From Chitinimonas sp. BJB300 (GTDB lineage Bacteria > Pseudomonadota > Gammaproteobacteria > Burkholderiales > Chitinimonadaceae), in NCBI RefSeq assembly GCF_002735695.1, contig NZ_PDZH01000021.1:1-47116 (forward strand): DNA of 47,116 nucleotides. The letters run 5' to 3'. A program made the position numbers and the translations under genes. The notes beneath the pieces were generated by a model. The model made no database searches and was not told where the DNA came from. It worked only from the letters and a program-made list of their open reading frames with translations. Of this stretch, positions 35,188 to 47,116 are shown in pieces. How positions within the stretch are numbered: position 1 is the stretch's first letter; each line of letters begins with the position of its first letter.

Positions 35188-36068
35188 CAGAAACCCTCAC
35201 TGGCACAAAATTGGCGCAAGAAGGCGCGGAAATCGGTGCCTACTTCGGGGTGTTGGGTGGCAAACGCCAAGGTAGCCTGCAAATAGCCCAGCTTGGAGCC
35301 GCAGTCATAGCGTATCCCTTCAAACGGCAGCGCCAATACGCGCTCCTCTTCCAGCAAGGCCGCGATGGCGTCGGTCAGTTGGATTTCCCCCCCTTTGCCC
35401 GGTTGCGCGGTTTGCAGATGGCGGAAAATACGTGGGCTGAGGATATAGCGCCCGACGACAGCCAAGGTAGATGGCGCATCTGCCGGCTTCGGCTTTTCGA
35501 CGAGACCACTGATTTTGAGGTAACCACCACCATTACGGCTGGCAACAACAATGCCATAGGACGCCGTGTCTTCACGCGGCACTTCCTGTACGCCAATCAC
35601 CGAGCTGTGCGTTTCGTCGTACAGCTCAACCATTTGCTGCATTACCGGTTTTTCGGCGGCAATCAGGTCGTCGCCCAGGATGACAGCGAATGGCTCGTCC
35701 CCCACCAGCGGACGGGCACACAGCACAGCATGGCCCAACCCCAGGGCTTCGGGCTGGCGAACATAGGCGCAGCTGACATGCTTGGGCAGGATATTACGCA
35801 CCAACTCCAGCAACGCATGCTTGCCCTTGGCTTCCAGCTCGGTTTCCAGCTCGTAGGCTTTGTCGAAATGGTCTTCAATCGCGCGTTTGTTACGGCCCGT
35901 CACGAAAATCATGTCGGTAATGCCGGCTGCTACGGCCTCTTCCACCGCGTACTGGATCAGCGGTTTATCCACCACATTCAGCATTTCCTTCGGGCTGGCC
36001 TTGGTGGCCGGCAGGAAGCGGGTGCCGAGACCCGCTACCGGAAAGACGGCCTTGGTGACCTTTTGCAT
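35187..36068 (-). CDS. galU: UTP-glucose-1-phosphate uridylyltransferase
   Basis: GalU makes UDP-glucose for envelope polysaccharides and trehalose or galactose metabolism. The 293 residues begin with the nucleotidyltransferase signature [39 protein letters not shown] and continue through [30 protein letters not shown] and [11 protein letters not shown]. The length is normal. It lies 30 bp after ligA. This is a shared precursor supplier, and a link to the flagellar glycan is not shown. Confidence 0.97.
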   Translation of the reverse strand: MQKVTKAVFPVAGLGTRFLPATKASPKEMLNVVDKPLIQYAVEEAVAAGITDMIFVTGRNKRAIEDHFDKAYELETELEAKGKHALLELVRNILPKHVSCAYVRQPEALGLGHAVLCARPLVGDEPFAVILGDDLIAAEKPVMQQMVELYDETHSSVIGVQEVPREDTASYGIVVASRNGGGYLKISGLVEKPKPADAPSTLAVVGRYILSPRIFRHLQTAQPGKGGEIQLTDAIAALLEEERVLALPFEGIRYDCGSKLGYLQATLAFATQHPEVGTDFRAFLRQFCASEGF

Positions 36069-36098
36069 AGGTTCTTCCTACCCGGCATGGCCGGCTTC

Positions 36099-39277
<3,179 letters not shown>

Positions 39278-39308
39278 GTTTGCTTGTCTGATCAGGGCGT
39301 GGCTTAGA

Positions 39309-39395
39309 GAACCTGCTTAAGATCTTGCTGCGCTGCCATCGGGGAAGGCATTGCACTTCACCGAAGGGCGCTTGCTACAGATCGTAAACAAACTC
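39309..39395. repeat. Decayed miniature-element-like sequence between smc and zipA
   Basis: The left end GAACCTGCTTAAGATCT and the right-end AGATCGTAAACAAACTC (39379-39395) are imperfect inverted repeats that resemble the termini of the 140-bp elements near glnD. A further related end, GAACCCGTTTACGATCTTAC, is at 39525-39544. The rest of the 263-bp gap (39278-39540) has no recognisable gene. These look like remnants of related elements, but the match is weak. Confidence 0.35.
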
Positions 39396-39540
39396 TTTTT
39401 AAAGAGTCCTGTGGGACATGGAGCCCGAGCTTAGCGGATGACGGGACATGCGCCAAGCCAAATGGCATTCTGCCCACAGCGATATAGTCGATTGTTCGAA
39501 CCGCTTCCACCTAATAGGCGCTTAGAACCCGTTTACGATC

Positions 39541-42500
39541 TTACTGCACAGCCGACATCTCACGCATTTGCAACGCTTCTTGAATATCGACGGCCACCAC
39601 ACGAGACACGCCCTGCTCCTGCATGGTGATACCAATCAGCTGGTCAGCCATTTCCATGGTCAACTTGTTGTGGCTGATATACAAAAACTGCGTACGGCTG
39701 GACATGCGTTTTACCATTTCGCAGAAGCGCCCGGTATTGGCGTCATCCAGTGGCGCATCCACTTCATCCAGCAGGCAAAACGGTGCAGGGTTAAGCTGGA
39801 ATAACGAGAACACAAGGCTCAGCGCCGTCAACGCCTTCTCCCCGCCCGACAGCAGATGAATCGTGGCGTTCTTCTTACCCGGCGGCTGCGCCATGATCTG
39901 GATACCGGCATCGAGAATTTCCTCACCCGTCAGAATCAACTCGGCGTGCCCCCCACCAAACAGCAAGGGAAAGAGCTCTTGCAGGCTGCCATTTACCGCA
40001 TCAAAGGTCGATTGCAGCATAACGCGTGTTTCCCGGTCGATCTTGCGGATGGCGGATTCCAGCGTATCCATCGCCTGCGTCAGGTCATCTGCCTGGGCAT
40101 CCAGGTACGTCTTACGTTCGCGGGCAGCATTGAGTTCATCCAGCGCGGCAAGGTTTACATTACCCAGCGCATTGATGCCCTGCCCCAGCCGGCCAATTTC
40201 TGCTACCAAACTGGTAACTTTCAGGCCATTACCGATCAGGGGCAACAATGCCGCCACATCCGCCTGCGCCTCCAACAACTCCTGCTCAAACCGCTCCAGC
40301 GCCAGGCGCGCTTCCTGTTCTTTCAGCCGCAGCTCGCCCACTCGCTCGCGCAACGGATCAAAACCGGTTTCGATCTGCTGTTTTTCCAATTCCTTCTCGC
40401 GCAGGGCATTGGTCGTGGCATTCGCGGCATCACGCGTGGCAGCCAGTTGACGCTCCATTTCCGCGCGCTGGTTGACGGCATCTTGAAAACCAACATCAAA
40501 CTCACCTTCGTCGATGCCCTCCAGGTCAAAGCTCACCTCATCCAACCGCAAGTGCGCTTCTTCCAGTTGGCTGGCCAGCTCTTGGCTGCGTCGTTGCAGC
40601 TCGGCAAGCCGTGCATGGGCAGACTGGCGGGCAAAGCTGGTTTCCTGCGCTTGTCGCTCCGCTTGTCGCAAACGCCCACGCTGCGCTTCCAACGCAGTCT
40701 CGGCCTCCGTCTTGGCAAGCCGGATTGATTGCACACGTTGTTCCAGGGCTGGCTGGTCGCGGCCTGCGACTTCCGCCTCGTCACGCACGGCTTCCTGCTC
40801 CAACGCCAACTCAGCTGCCTCTTCTGCGAGGTCGGCCTGTTCACGCTCTAGGTCTGCCAGCCGGACACGGGCCTGTTCGGCTGCCTGAATAAGGCGCGCA
40901 ACTTCAACTTGCCGCTCGCCGCGCTGCTGGCGCATTACATCCAGCTTCTGGCGCGCATGCTTCAATTCGTTATGCAGTTCACCCAGCCGTTGCTCTGCGG
41001 CATGCAAAGCCTGCCCCGCCGCTTCCAAAGCGGGGCCAATCACCGCCAGCCTAGCTGCCAAGTCCGCCAACTCCTTTTCACGCTGCAATACCCCGGCGAG
41101 CGCATTGTCGGGCGCATGGAAATGCATCGCGTGCCGGCTGGCTGAATGCCCGGAACGGGCCACAACCAATGCGCCCGGCGCGAGTTGGCTTTGCATATCA
41201 GCCAACTCGGCGTCTTGGGTAACGCAGTGCACCATGGCGAGCCAATCCTGCAGCGCAGCTTGCACGGCCACATTGCTGCTATGCACATGTTGCAACAACG
41301 TATTGGCCAACGGTTGGGCAGCCGTCGCCCCGCCCCCCGCCGACAATACGGTAAGACGCGCCGGTGCAATTGCAGCGGCTTCGGCAGTCTGGCCTATCAC
41401 CGCATTCATGCGTTCACGCAGCACTGCTTCGACGGCGGTTTCCCAACCCGGCGTAATGGTTAACTGGCGGAAAAAACGTGGCGCGTCGGAAAGGCCCTGC
41501 CTGGCCAGCCACGCATCCAACGCTTTGTCGGCACCGGCTTGCGCCTGCAATTTGTCCAACGCATCGTGGCGGGCGCTAAGTTCTGCTCGCTCCGCACGCA
41601 ATTTTTCCAATTCGTGGCGATGATCCGTCCGAGCTGCTTCCACACCATGTAGCAGCCCTTCCAATTGGCCCAGCCGGTTCTGGGCTTCTTCCAACGCCAG
41701 GGTCAGCTCTTCCAATTCGAGGCGCTTGTCCGCCAAGACGTCGGCGTCGGGCACCGGCAGGTTGCGCGCTTCGGTCGCCAATTTCTCACGCCGTAGTTGC
41801 AACTGGCCCAGGCTACGTTCCAGATGTTGCAATTGTTGCTCGGCCAGCTGGCGCGATTGACGTGCGTGGGAAAAACTCAGTTGCGCTTCGCTCAGCGCGT
41901 TGTCGTGCAACTTGTAATCGGCTTCGAGGCGCGGCAACGCATCCTGCTCGGCCAGCAGATCAGCCTGGGTTTCTTCCTGCGCCAATGCGGCTTCATCGTG
42001 CTTGAACTGCCATTCTTCCTGCTCAGACGCTACCGTCTGCTGCGCACGTCCCAGCTCATCAAGGCGCTGACGCGCCTGCTGCTGCTGCTGGGTCAATCGC
42101 TGGCGGGTTTCACGCAGATGCAGCAGCTTTTGCTCCATACGTGCCACCGTGGCGCTGGCATCCGCCAGGGCTGTTTGGGCGACGCTGACGCGGTCGGTCG
42201 CGTCGTAATGCTGCTCACGTAGCAATTCGATGGTGGCTTCGGTGTCGCGCAGGCGGCTTGTTTGCGATTCCAAACCGGTCTGGGCGGCAGCAATCTCGGC
42301 CCGGAAAGTGGCTTCATCACGCTCGGCATCGAGCTTACGTTGCAGGGCCAACAGATTCTGCTTCTCGGCCAAGCGGGCTTTCATCTCATGAAACTGGGCA
42401 GCGACGCCGGCCTGGGTTTCCAGTTTTTCCAGCTGGCCCGTGAGTTCCTGGCGGATATCATCCACGCGTTCGAGGTTTTCACGCGTGTCGGCAATGCGCC

Positions 42501-43044
42501 CCTCGGTTTCCTTGCGCCGTTCCTTGTATTTCGATATGCCCGCGGCTTCTTCCAAAAAGGCGCGTAGTTCTTCCGGCCGGGCTTCGATGATGCGCGAGAT
42601 CATGCCCTGTTCGATCACGGCATAACCCTTGGTGCCCACGCCCGTGCCCAGGAAAAGATCGGCAATATCACGGCGGCGGCATTGAAGGTTGTTAATGTAG
42701 TAAGACGACTCGCCCTGCCGGGTCAGCAAGCGTTTGATGCTGATCTCGGCATATTGGCTCCAGGCACCCGCCGCCCGGCCTTCGGCATTGTCGAATACCA
42801 ATTCGACTGAGGCGCGACTGACTGACTTACGACTGGTCGATCCATTGAAGATCACATCCTGCATCGATTCGCCACGCAGCTGCTTGGCGCTAGACTCACC
42901 CAGTACCCAGCGTACCGCGTCGATTACATTCGACTTGCCACAACCGTTGGGCCCGACAACAGCCACCAACTGACCCGGCACTGGAATAGCTGTTGGGTCG
43001 CAGAAGCTTTTAAAGCCGGCAAGTTTGACGTGGGTAAGGCGCAC
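39541..43044 (-). CDS. smc: Chromosome partition protein SMC
   Basis: SMC dimers load near the origin and extrude DNA loops to organise and segregate chromosomes. The 1167-residue protein shows the Walker A GPNGCGKS (31-38) and DAVRWVLGESSAKQLRG at the N-terminal head, long coiled coils (about 165-500 and 660-1000) around a hinge (about 500-650), and at the C-terminus the ABC signature HLLSGGEKALTALSLVF with Walker B FCLLDEVDAPLDDANTGRF. The stop codon lies in a repeat-like end (39525-39544), so the last residues may have changed by insertion. It is divergent from the esterase gene. Confidence 0.97.
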   Translation of the reverse strand: MRLTHVKLAGFKSFCDPTAIPVPGQLVAVVGPNGCGKSNVIDAVRWVLGESSAKQLRGESMQDVIFNGSTSRKSVSRASVELVFDNAEGRAAGAWSQYAEISIKRLLTRQGESSYYINNLQCRRRDIADLFLGTGVGTKGYAVIEQGMISRIIEARPEELRAFLEEAAGISKYKERRKETEGRIADTRENLERVDDIRQELTGQLEKLETQAGVAAQFHEMKARLAEKQNLLALQRKLDAERDEATFRAEIAAAQTGLESQTSRLRDTEATIELLREQHYDATDRVSVAQTALADASATVARMEQKLLHLRETRQRLTQQQQQARQRLDELGRAQQTVASEQEEWQFKHDEAALAQEETQADLLAEQDALPRLEADYKLHDNALSEAQLSFSHARQSRQLAEQQLQHLERSLGQLQLRREKLATEARNLPVPDADVLADKRLELEELTLALEEAQNRLGQLEGLLHGVEAARTDHRHELEKLRAERAELSARHDALDKLQAQAGADKALDAWLARQGLSDAPRFFRQLTITPGWETAVEAVLRERMNAVIGQTAEAAAIAPARLTVLSAGGGATAAQPLANTLLQHVHSSNVAVQAALQDWLAMVHCVTQDAELADMQSQLAPGALVVARSGHSASRHAMHFHAPDNALAGVLQREKELADLAARLAVIGPALEAAGQALHAAEQRLGELHNELKHARQKLDVMRQQRGERQVEVARLIQAAEQARVRLADLEREQADLAEEAAELALEQEAVRDEAEVAGRDQPALEQRVQSIRLAKTEAETALEAQRGRLRQAERQAQETSFARQSAHARLAELQRRSQELASQLEEAHLRLDEVSFDLEGIDEGEFDVGFQDAVNQRAEMERQLAATRDAANATTNALREKELEKQQIETGFDPLRERVGELRLKEQEARLALERFEQELLEAQADVAALLPLIGNGLKVTSLVAEIGRLGQGINALGNVNLAALDELNAARERKTYLDAQADDLTQAMDTLESAIRKIDRETRVMLQSTFDAVNGSLQELFPLLFGGGHAELILTGEEILDAGIQIMAQPPGKKNATIHLLSGGEKALTALSLVFSLFQLNPAPFCLLDEVDAPLDDANTGRFCEMVKRMSSRTQFLYISHNKLTMEMADQLIGITMQEQGVSRVVAVDIQEALQMREMSAVQ

Positions 43045-43137
43045 GCAGGCAATCCAATGGTGTAAGAGCAGCGGATTGTAAACGATGACAGCCCGCCTGC
43101 TACGATCGAGACTGAACCGCTGATAAAGATCGAGAAG

Positions 43138-43755
43138 ATGACGACACGAAGAAGCACGCTGATACTGATTGCCCTTCTGCTGCTATTTGGCTGTGGCAAA
43201 CAGCCCAAGCTTAACCGCCTTGCAAACGACGCGACGATACTGGCATTTGGCGATTCGCTGACCTTTGGCACCGGCGCCACACCGGAGACCAGTTACCCCA
43301 CCATGCTGGCGAGCCTGATTGCACGGCCTGTCATCAATGCTGGCGTACCAGGCAACACCACAGCCGACGGCCTCACCCGTTTCGCTGCCACGCTGGATGC
43401 CACGCCACCGCGCTTGGTCATATTATGCTTAGGCGGCAATGACTTCTTGCAGCGCAAGCCGCAAGAGGAAACCATCGCCAACCTGCGTGCCATGCTGGAC
43501 GAAGCCAAACGCCGCAATCTGCCCGTGTTACTTGTGGCGACGCCCAAGCTGGCGCTGGGTTTGAAAGTGCCCGACTTCTACGCTGAGCTTGCCAAGGAAT
43601 ATCAGCTGCCTCTCGAATCAGAGTCGCTGGTGCGCATCCTGGCGGACAACAAGCTCAAGAGCGACCCTATCCACCCCAATGCCGAAGGCTACCGCCAACT
43701 GGCCGAAGCGCTGGCCGAGCGCTTACGCAAAGCTGGTGCAGTAGCCAACCACTAA
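43138..43755 (+). CDS. GDSL-family arylesterase/lysophospholipase (TesA-like lipoprotein)
   Basis: A 205-residue SGNH hydrolase with block I FGDSLTFGTG (nucleophile Ser near residue 40), block III GGND and block V DPIHPN with the catalytic Asp and His. The N-terminus has a basic start, a hydrophobic stretch and LLFGCGKQ, a possible lipobox, so it may be a lipoprotein of the inner or outer membrane rather than a soluble periplasmic enzyme like TesA. It would hydrolyse short-chain esters or lysophospholipids. It faces the amylase gene across a strong convergent hairpin. Confidence 0.9.
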   Translation: MTTRRSTLILIALLLLFGCGKQPKLNRLANDATILAFGDSLTFGTGATPETSYPTMLASLIARPVINAGVPGNTTADGLTRFAATLDATPPRLVILCLGGNDFLQRKPQEETIANLRAMLDEAKRRNLPVLLVATPKLALGLKVPDFYAELAKEYQLPLESESLVRILADNKLKSDPIHPNAEGYRQLAEALAERLRKAGAVANH

Positions 43756-43769
43756 TTCTCTCGACTCAA

Positions 43770-43822
43770 ATCGCCACGCATCGGTGGGCAAACCTTCATT
43801 GCCTCTACCCACCGATGGCGAT
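43770..43822. terminator. Bidirectional terminator between esterase and amylase genes
   Basis: A long hairpin with an inner 10-bp perfect stem CATCGGTGGG/CCCACCGATG (43779-43788 and 43808-43817) and a flanking ATCGCC/GGCGAT pairing (43770-43775 and 43817-43822). It sits between two convergent genes. No T-run is evident on either side. Confidence 0.75.
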
Positions 43823-43842
43823 CAATACCAACCTAACGAATG

Positions 43843-45420
43843 CTAGAAGCGGAAGTTGTCAGCACTAGGCACTGCCGAACTGCCACAAGCCGGTGTGCTG
43901 ACTTCCCGGTTGCCACTGGCTGACGCTTGTTGGCTCTCCCAGCTTGCCGTACTGCCGTCCCATTTCACGTATTTGTATTGCACCAGCGTAGCGGGCGGCA
44001 GCTCCACAGTACCGTGCCACGTGGCATTGTTGTCGCCGCCCTGGCTACTGAGCTTGAATCCCTGGGCAGGTGTCCAGTCGCCCAATATCGTTTGGTTACC
44101 AACCACATAGAGATTTTGCCCAGCCAGTGTTGCGGCATTGGCAATGCTGAAGCTGACGGGCACCGTTGTGCATTCCGCCAGCTTGCCCTTGGTCCACACA
44201 GCATATTGGTTGCCAGACGTACGCAACGTCCAACCTGCGCCGGGTGACCAATCGGCCGGGCCGATCTTGACAGCAACCTTATTGTCGACAATCGCCGCAT
44301 AAAGGCCACTTTCAGCACGCTGAATCGCTACTTCTGAGGTTGAAGTGATGCTTTGTTCATTGCGCAGCAAAATCAAGGCTTTGATGGCGTCACGCAGCCG
44401 CCATTGATACACATGTGGGGCATATACACTGGGAATCCCTGGGTGGGTCAACACATAGGCATAGCCTTGTATCACCTTGTCGCACGGTACCGGCCAATGG
44501 TTCTGGCCCACGCCACAACTTTCGGATGGGCCGGTGTCGTGGTTATCGACAAAGGTCACCATTTTCTGCGCATTGCGGCCTATGCCACCCGCGGGCTTGC
44601 CGGCGCTGTCGCGCAGCCGACCGTATTCGTTGTAACGCAACGCCTGGTTCAGCAGGCCTTTGGTAGTGAAGTCGAATACCCCGCATTTGCCACCGGTACC
44701 TTCAACATATTTCAGCAAGCCCTGCCGATGCGCATCGACCGCATTGAAATCCAGGTCAGTCCACACCTCGCCCACACAGAAATTGGGCCGCATGGCGTCG
44801 TGATAGCCACCTGCATAACGCGGCGCATAGCCCTTGGCGTAATCGAACCGTATCCCGGTGAAACCCACGCCCTTGAGCCGCGTCCCCAGCCAGCTTTTGA
44901 TATCGATTTGTACAAAGGCTTGGCTATGGTCGATATCGCGGGCTGCGTCAAAACCATCGCCCGAATCCTTGTTGCCGCACTTGCCGGTCCATTCGTCTTC
45001 CTTAACCACGGCGCGGCAGTCCCAAGTGGGGTTGGTAAAGTCGCCCCAGTCGGTTGAACCGATGCGATGGTTGATGACGATGTCAGCCACGCTCTCTATG
45101 CCTTGGGCTTTGAGTACTGAAATTGCCGACGTGAGCGCCCCTTCGCTGCCGTAGCTAGAGTCAAGCTTGTTCAATTGGCGGGGCAGATAGCCTTCCGGCG
45201 AGCCGGCGTCGGAGGGCGGTGGAAACCAAACGTGCGTGATGCCCAGGTCTTTCAGGTCGGCCGCTTTCGATTGTAAATCGCCATAAAACGCGCCATTGGC
45301 TGAATGCCAATGGAAGCTCTGGAATAATACGGCAGTGCTGGATTTGGCTTGCTCCGTGGCGGCAAACCCGGGTAATGCACCTGCCAGCAGGCTGGCAAGC
45401 AGGATGTGTTGCAGCTTCAT
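43843..45420 (-). CDS. Secreted alpha-amylase with C-terminal CBM20 starch-binding domain
   Basis: A roughly 525-residue glycoside hydrolase family 13 enzyme. A signal peptide (MKLQHILLASLLAGALPGFAAT) indicates export. The four GH13 regions are visible: DIVINH, GIRFDYAKG with the nucleophile Asp, FCVGEVW with the acid Glu, and FVDNHDTG. The gene ends with a CBM20 domain (about 420-525: FSIANAATLAGQNLYVVGNQTILGDW, VQYKYVKWDG, SWESQQASASGNREVSTPACG). I start at 45420 because this ATG begins the signal peptide; four more codons lie upstream. The overall layout resembles maltooligosaccharide-forming amylases, but the product pattern cannot be read from the sequence. Confidence 0.93.
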   Translation of the reverse strand: MKLQHILLASLLAGALPGFAATEQAKSSTAVLFQSFHWHSANGAFYGDLQSKAADLKDLGITHVWFPPPSDAGSPEGYLPRQLNKLDSSYGSEGALTSAISVLKAQGIESVADIVINHRIGSTDWGDFTNPTWDCRAVVKEDEWTGKCGNKDSGDGFDAARDIDHSQAFVQIDIKSWLGTRLKGVGFTGIRFDYAKGYAPRYAGGYHDAMRPNFCVGEVWTDLDFNAVDAHRQGLLKYVEGTGGKCGVFDFTTKGLLNQALRYNEYGRLRDSAGKPAGGIGRNAQKMVTFVDNHDTGPSESCGVGQNHWPVPCDKVIQGYAYVLTHPGIPSVYAPHVYQWRLRDAIKALILLRNEQSITSTSEVAIQRAESGLYAAIVDNKVAVKIGPADWSPGAGWTLRTSGNQYAVWTKGKLAECTTVPVSFSIANAATLAGQNLYVVGNQTILGDWTPAQGFKLSSQGGDNNATWHGTVELPPATLVQYKYVKWDGSTASWESQQASASGNREVSTPACGSSAVPSADNFRF

Positions 45421-45656
45421 GTTGTCACTCATGTCGTTGTTGTTTTGATTAATTTTTTTATTGGCTTCAGGTACTACTGGAAATACAGGTTCGATCGGTG
45501 TAGTGCTCCTTTCGTCAAGGGTTTGGGGCGGTATGCAACGCCATGGGAATCAACCATCCGCATGGGTATCTGCAGATTTTGGCCGACTTTGATGCGAGCC
45601 ATGCCAGACTATCCGGTAAAATCAGTCCTTTCGAGGCCAATCAACCAAATACTGCC

Positions 45657-46595
45657 ATGCGCACCATGCAAGTCATTCTCGCCAATCCCCGCGGCTTTTG
45701 CGCCGGGGTGGATCGCGCCATCGCCATTGTAGAGCGCGCCCTATCGCAGTTCGGCGCACCCATTTATGTGCGTCACGAAGTGGTGCACAACAAATTTGTG
45801 GTGGAAGACCTCAAACGAAAAGGGGCCATTTTCATCGAAGACCTGGCCGAGGTACCCGCCGGTGCAACCTTGATTTTCTCGGCCCACGGTGTGCCCCAAT
45901 CAGTGCGGCGCGATGCGGAAGCGCTCGGCCTCAAGATATTCGATGCCACCTGTCCTTTAGTCACCAAGGTGCATCTGGAAGTCAAAAAGCTACGCGAAAC
46001 CGGCTTTGAGATCGTCATGATCGGCCACAAAGGGCACCCGGAAGTCGAGGGCACCATGGGCCAGTCCAACGGTGGCATGTACCTGGTGGAAGACGTGGCC
46101 GATGTGGCAAAGCTGGTCGTCACCGACCCGAGCAAGCTCTCCTACGTCACCCAAACCACCTTGAGTGTGGACGACGCCGCGATCGTAGTCGATGCCTTAC
46201 AGAAACGGTTTCCCAATATCGTCGGGCCGAAGAAAGACGACATCTGTTATGCCACGCAAAACCGCCAGGATGCCGTCAAACAGTTGATTACGGAAACCGA
46301 CGTTGTGGTCGTGGTGGGTTCGGTCAACAGCTCCAATTCCAACCGCCTGCGCGAAGTTGCCAGCAATGCCGGGCTTGATGCTTACCTGGTCGACAACGCC
46401 AGCGAACTCAAGCCCGAATGGTTTGCCGGCAAAAGCCGGATTGGCGTCACAGCGGGGGCCTCTGCCCCTGAAGTGTTGGTCAAGGAAGTCATTGCCCGTA
46501 TTAGTGAGTTTGGCGCTCAGGACGTACGCGAGATGGATGGCCGGATTGAAGGCATTGTGTTCTCGCTGCCCAAGGGCCTAAATACCACGCAATAG
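45657..46595 (+). CDS. ispH: 4-hydroxy-3-methylbut-2-enyl diphosphate reductase
   Basis: IspH is the last enzyme of the MEP isoprenoid pathway, reducing HMBPP to IPP and DMAPP with an iron-sulfur cluster. The three cluster cysteines are in NPRGFCAG near the start, FDATCPLV and ICYATQNRQ, and the substrate-binding [12 protein letters not shown] and TAGASAPE segments are present. I start at 45657 ([14 protein letters not shown]) because the frame's first ATG at 45543 adds 38 residues unlike the family. The ATG at 45666 is nearly as good. It is divergent from the amylase gene. Confidence 0.96.
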   Translation: MRTMQVILANPRGFCAGVDRAIAIVERALSQFGAPIYVRHEVVHNKFVVEDLKRKGAIFIEDLAEVPAGATLIFSAHGVPQSVRRDAEALGLKIFDATCPLVTKVHLEVKKLRETGFEIVMIGHKGHPEVEGTMGQSNGGMYLVEDVADVAKLVVTDPSKLSYVTQTTLSVDDAAIVVDALQKRFPNIVGPKKDDICYATQNRQDAVKQLITETDVVVVVGSVNSSNSNRLREVASNAGLDAYLVDNASELKPEWFAGKSRIGVTAGASAPEVLVKEVIARISEFGAQDVREMDGRIEGIVFSLPKGLNTTQ

Positions 46596-46682
46596 TCTAT
46601 CTAGAGATTGAGAGCTTTGACGAATGCTCTGGATTAATGCGCTAAGTTCCAATCTGCAACCAACTTATAGAGGCTGCTTGAC

Positions 46683-47000
46683 ATGGAATCAACGCTGCTT
46701 TTCAATTTAGAGATTAAAGACTGGGCTGTATTAATCGCAACGCTTCTAGGCCCAATATTAGCGGTTCAAGCACAAAAGGCAGTAGAGACATTCCGAGTAA
46801 AAAGAGCTAGAAAAATCAAACTATTTGGAACACTTATGGCTACCAGAGCTGGACGAATTGCGCCAGAGCATGTGCGTGCTCTAAATATGATCGACCTCGT
46901 ATTCTATGGTGAACAAACTCTTGGTATCCACCGTAGAAGCAGTAAAGAGCAAAACATCCTAGATGGGTGGAAAGAATACCTCGACCACCTTAATAACTGA
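46683..47000 (+). CDS. DUF6680-like protein, apparently truncated by an insertion sequence
   Basis: A 105-residue protein with an N-terminal hydrophobic segment (WAVLIATLLGPILAVQAQ) and the stretch KLFGTLMATRAGRIAPEHVRALNMIDLVFYG followed by WKEYLDHLN, which I recall as characteristic of the DUF6680 family. Relatives seem to continue for some dozens of residues past this point. Here the frame stops directly where a sequence leading to a transposase gene begins. The gene has lower GC than its neighbours, a sign of recent acquisition. Function is unknown. The truncation claim is inference. Confidence 0.55.
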   Translation: MESTLLFNLEIKDWAVLIATLLGPILAVQAQKAVETFRVKRARKIKLFGTLMATRAGRIAPEHVRALNMIDLVFYGEQTLGIHRRSSKEQNILDGWKEYLDHLNN

Positions 47001-47031
47001 TGTTACGCAGTGCATACGATAACCTGTCGCC

Positions 47032-47116
47032 ATGAAGAACAAAGAACTCGATTTGTACACCGACTATTTGCTGAGCACGTTTGGTGCGGCGACAGCAACG
47101 GGCTTGTCGGCGATGG
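47032..47116 (+). CDS. Transposase, N-terminal fragment (runs off the window)
   Basis: The last 85 bases encode MKNKELDLYTDYLLSTFG followed by AATATGLSAM, which resembles the N-terminus of a group of DDE transposases that start with a YTDYLL motif. The frame is open to the window end. The 40 bp before it would be the left end of the insertion sequence. I do not assign a family because only 28 residues are visible. Confidence 0.65.
   Translation, partial: MKNKELDLYTDYLLSTFGAATATGLSAM

Noticed and set aside
39856-40728. Plus-strand open frame of 290 codons opposite smc
   Set aside because: It is antisense to the SMC head and coiled coil. The Leu/Gln-rich composition is the reverse-strand image of coiled-coil codons.

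Overview
The window reads as the chromosome of a motile, prototrophic Gram-negative bacterium, most likely a betaproteobacterium. This rests on the ligA-zipA-smc neighbourhood, the CysD/CysN sulfate adenylyltransferase pair, RlmJ, a two-ACT-domain GlnD, an S-methylthioinosine phosphorylase and even, moderately high GC coding throughout. The genus cannot be fixed from the sequence alone.

Layout. Positions 1-124 are the 3' end (domains V and VI) of a group II intron whose body lies to the left. Next come a small P-loop ATPase and a divergent GNAT acetyltransferase. The nitrogen sensor glnD (1398-4004) follows, bracketed by two 140-bp inverted copies of a miniature transposable element. After it are a stand-alone STAS protein, cysD-cysN (minus strand) and rlmJ (plus strand).

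From 8.2 to 33.2 kb nearly everything is on the minus strand and serves the flagellar filament. Read in the direction of transcription, it starts with pseB-pseC-pseF-pseG/H(fusion)-pseI, which make CMP-pseudaminic acid. An apparent sugar-tailoring set follows: Gfo/Idh oxidoreductase, GT-B-like protein, DegT aminotransferase, GNAT and SAM methyltransferase. Then comes a 1583-residue protein carrying a GT-B-like, a methyltransferase, two GT2 and one GT4-like domain. A second transcription unit driven by a clear sigma-28 promoter begins with flagellin fliC2 and continues flaG-fliD-fliS-fliT-DUF2802-fliK-like-flhB C-terminal-like. A second flagellin gene, fliC1, follows at 8261-9898. The sensible reading is one locus that builds a nonulosonic-acid-type sugar, elaborates it, and places it on flagellin. 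No Maf-type transferase is visible, so the giant protein is the best candidate for the transferase. Many genes overlap by 1-4 bases, which suggests translational coupling.

From 33.3 to 43.0 kb are minus-strand housekeeping genes: mtnP-def, then zipA-ligA-galU-GNAT, and smc upstream of zipA. The right end holds a plus-strand GDSL esterase, a minus-strand secreted alpha-amylase with a CBM20 starch-binding domain, and ispH. It ends with a DUF6680-like gene that seems cut short where an insertion sequence begins; the transposase start is the last feature.

No tRNA, rRNA or CRISPR array was seen. The most interesting items are the combined pseudaminic acid, tailoring and giant-glycosyltransferase locus, and the inverted pair of miniature elements around glnD.
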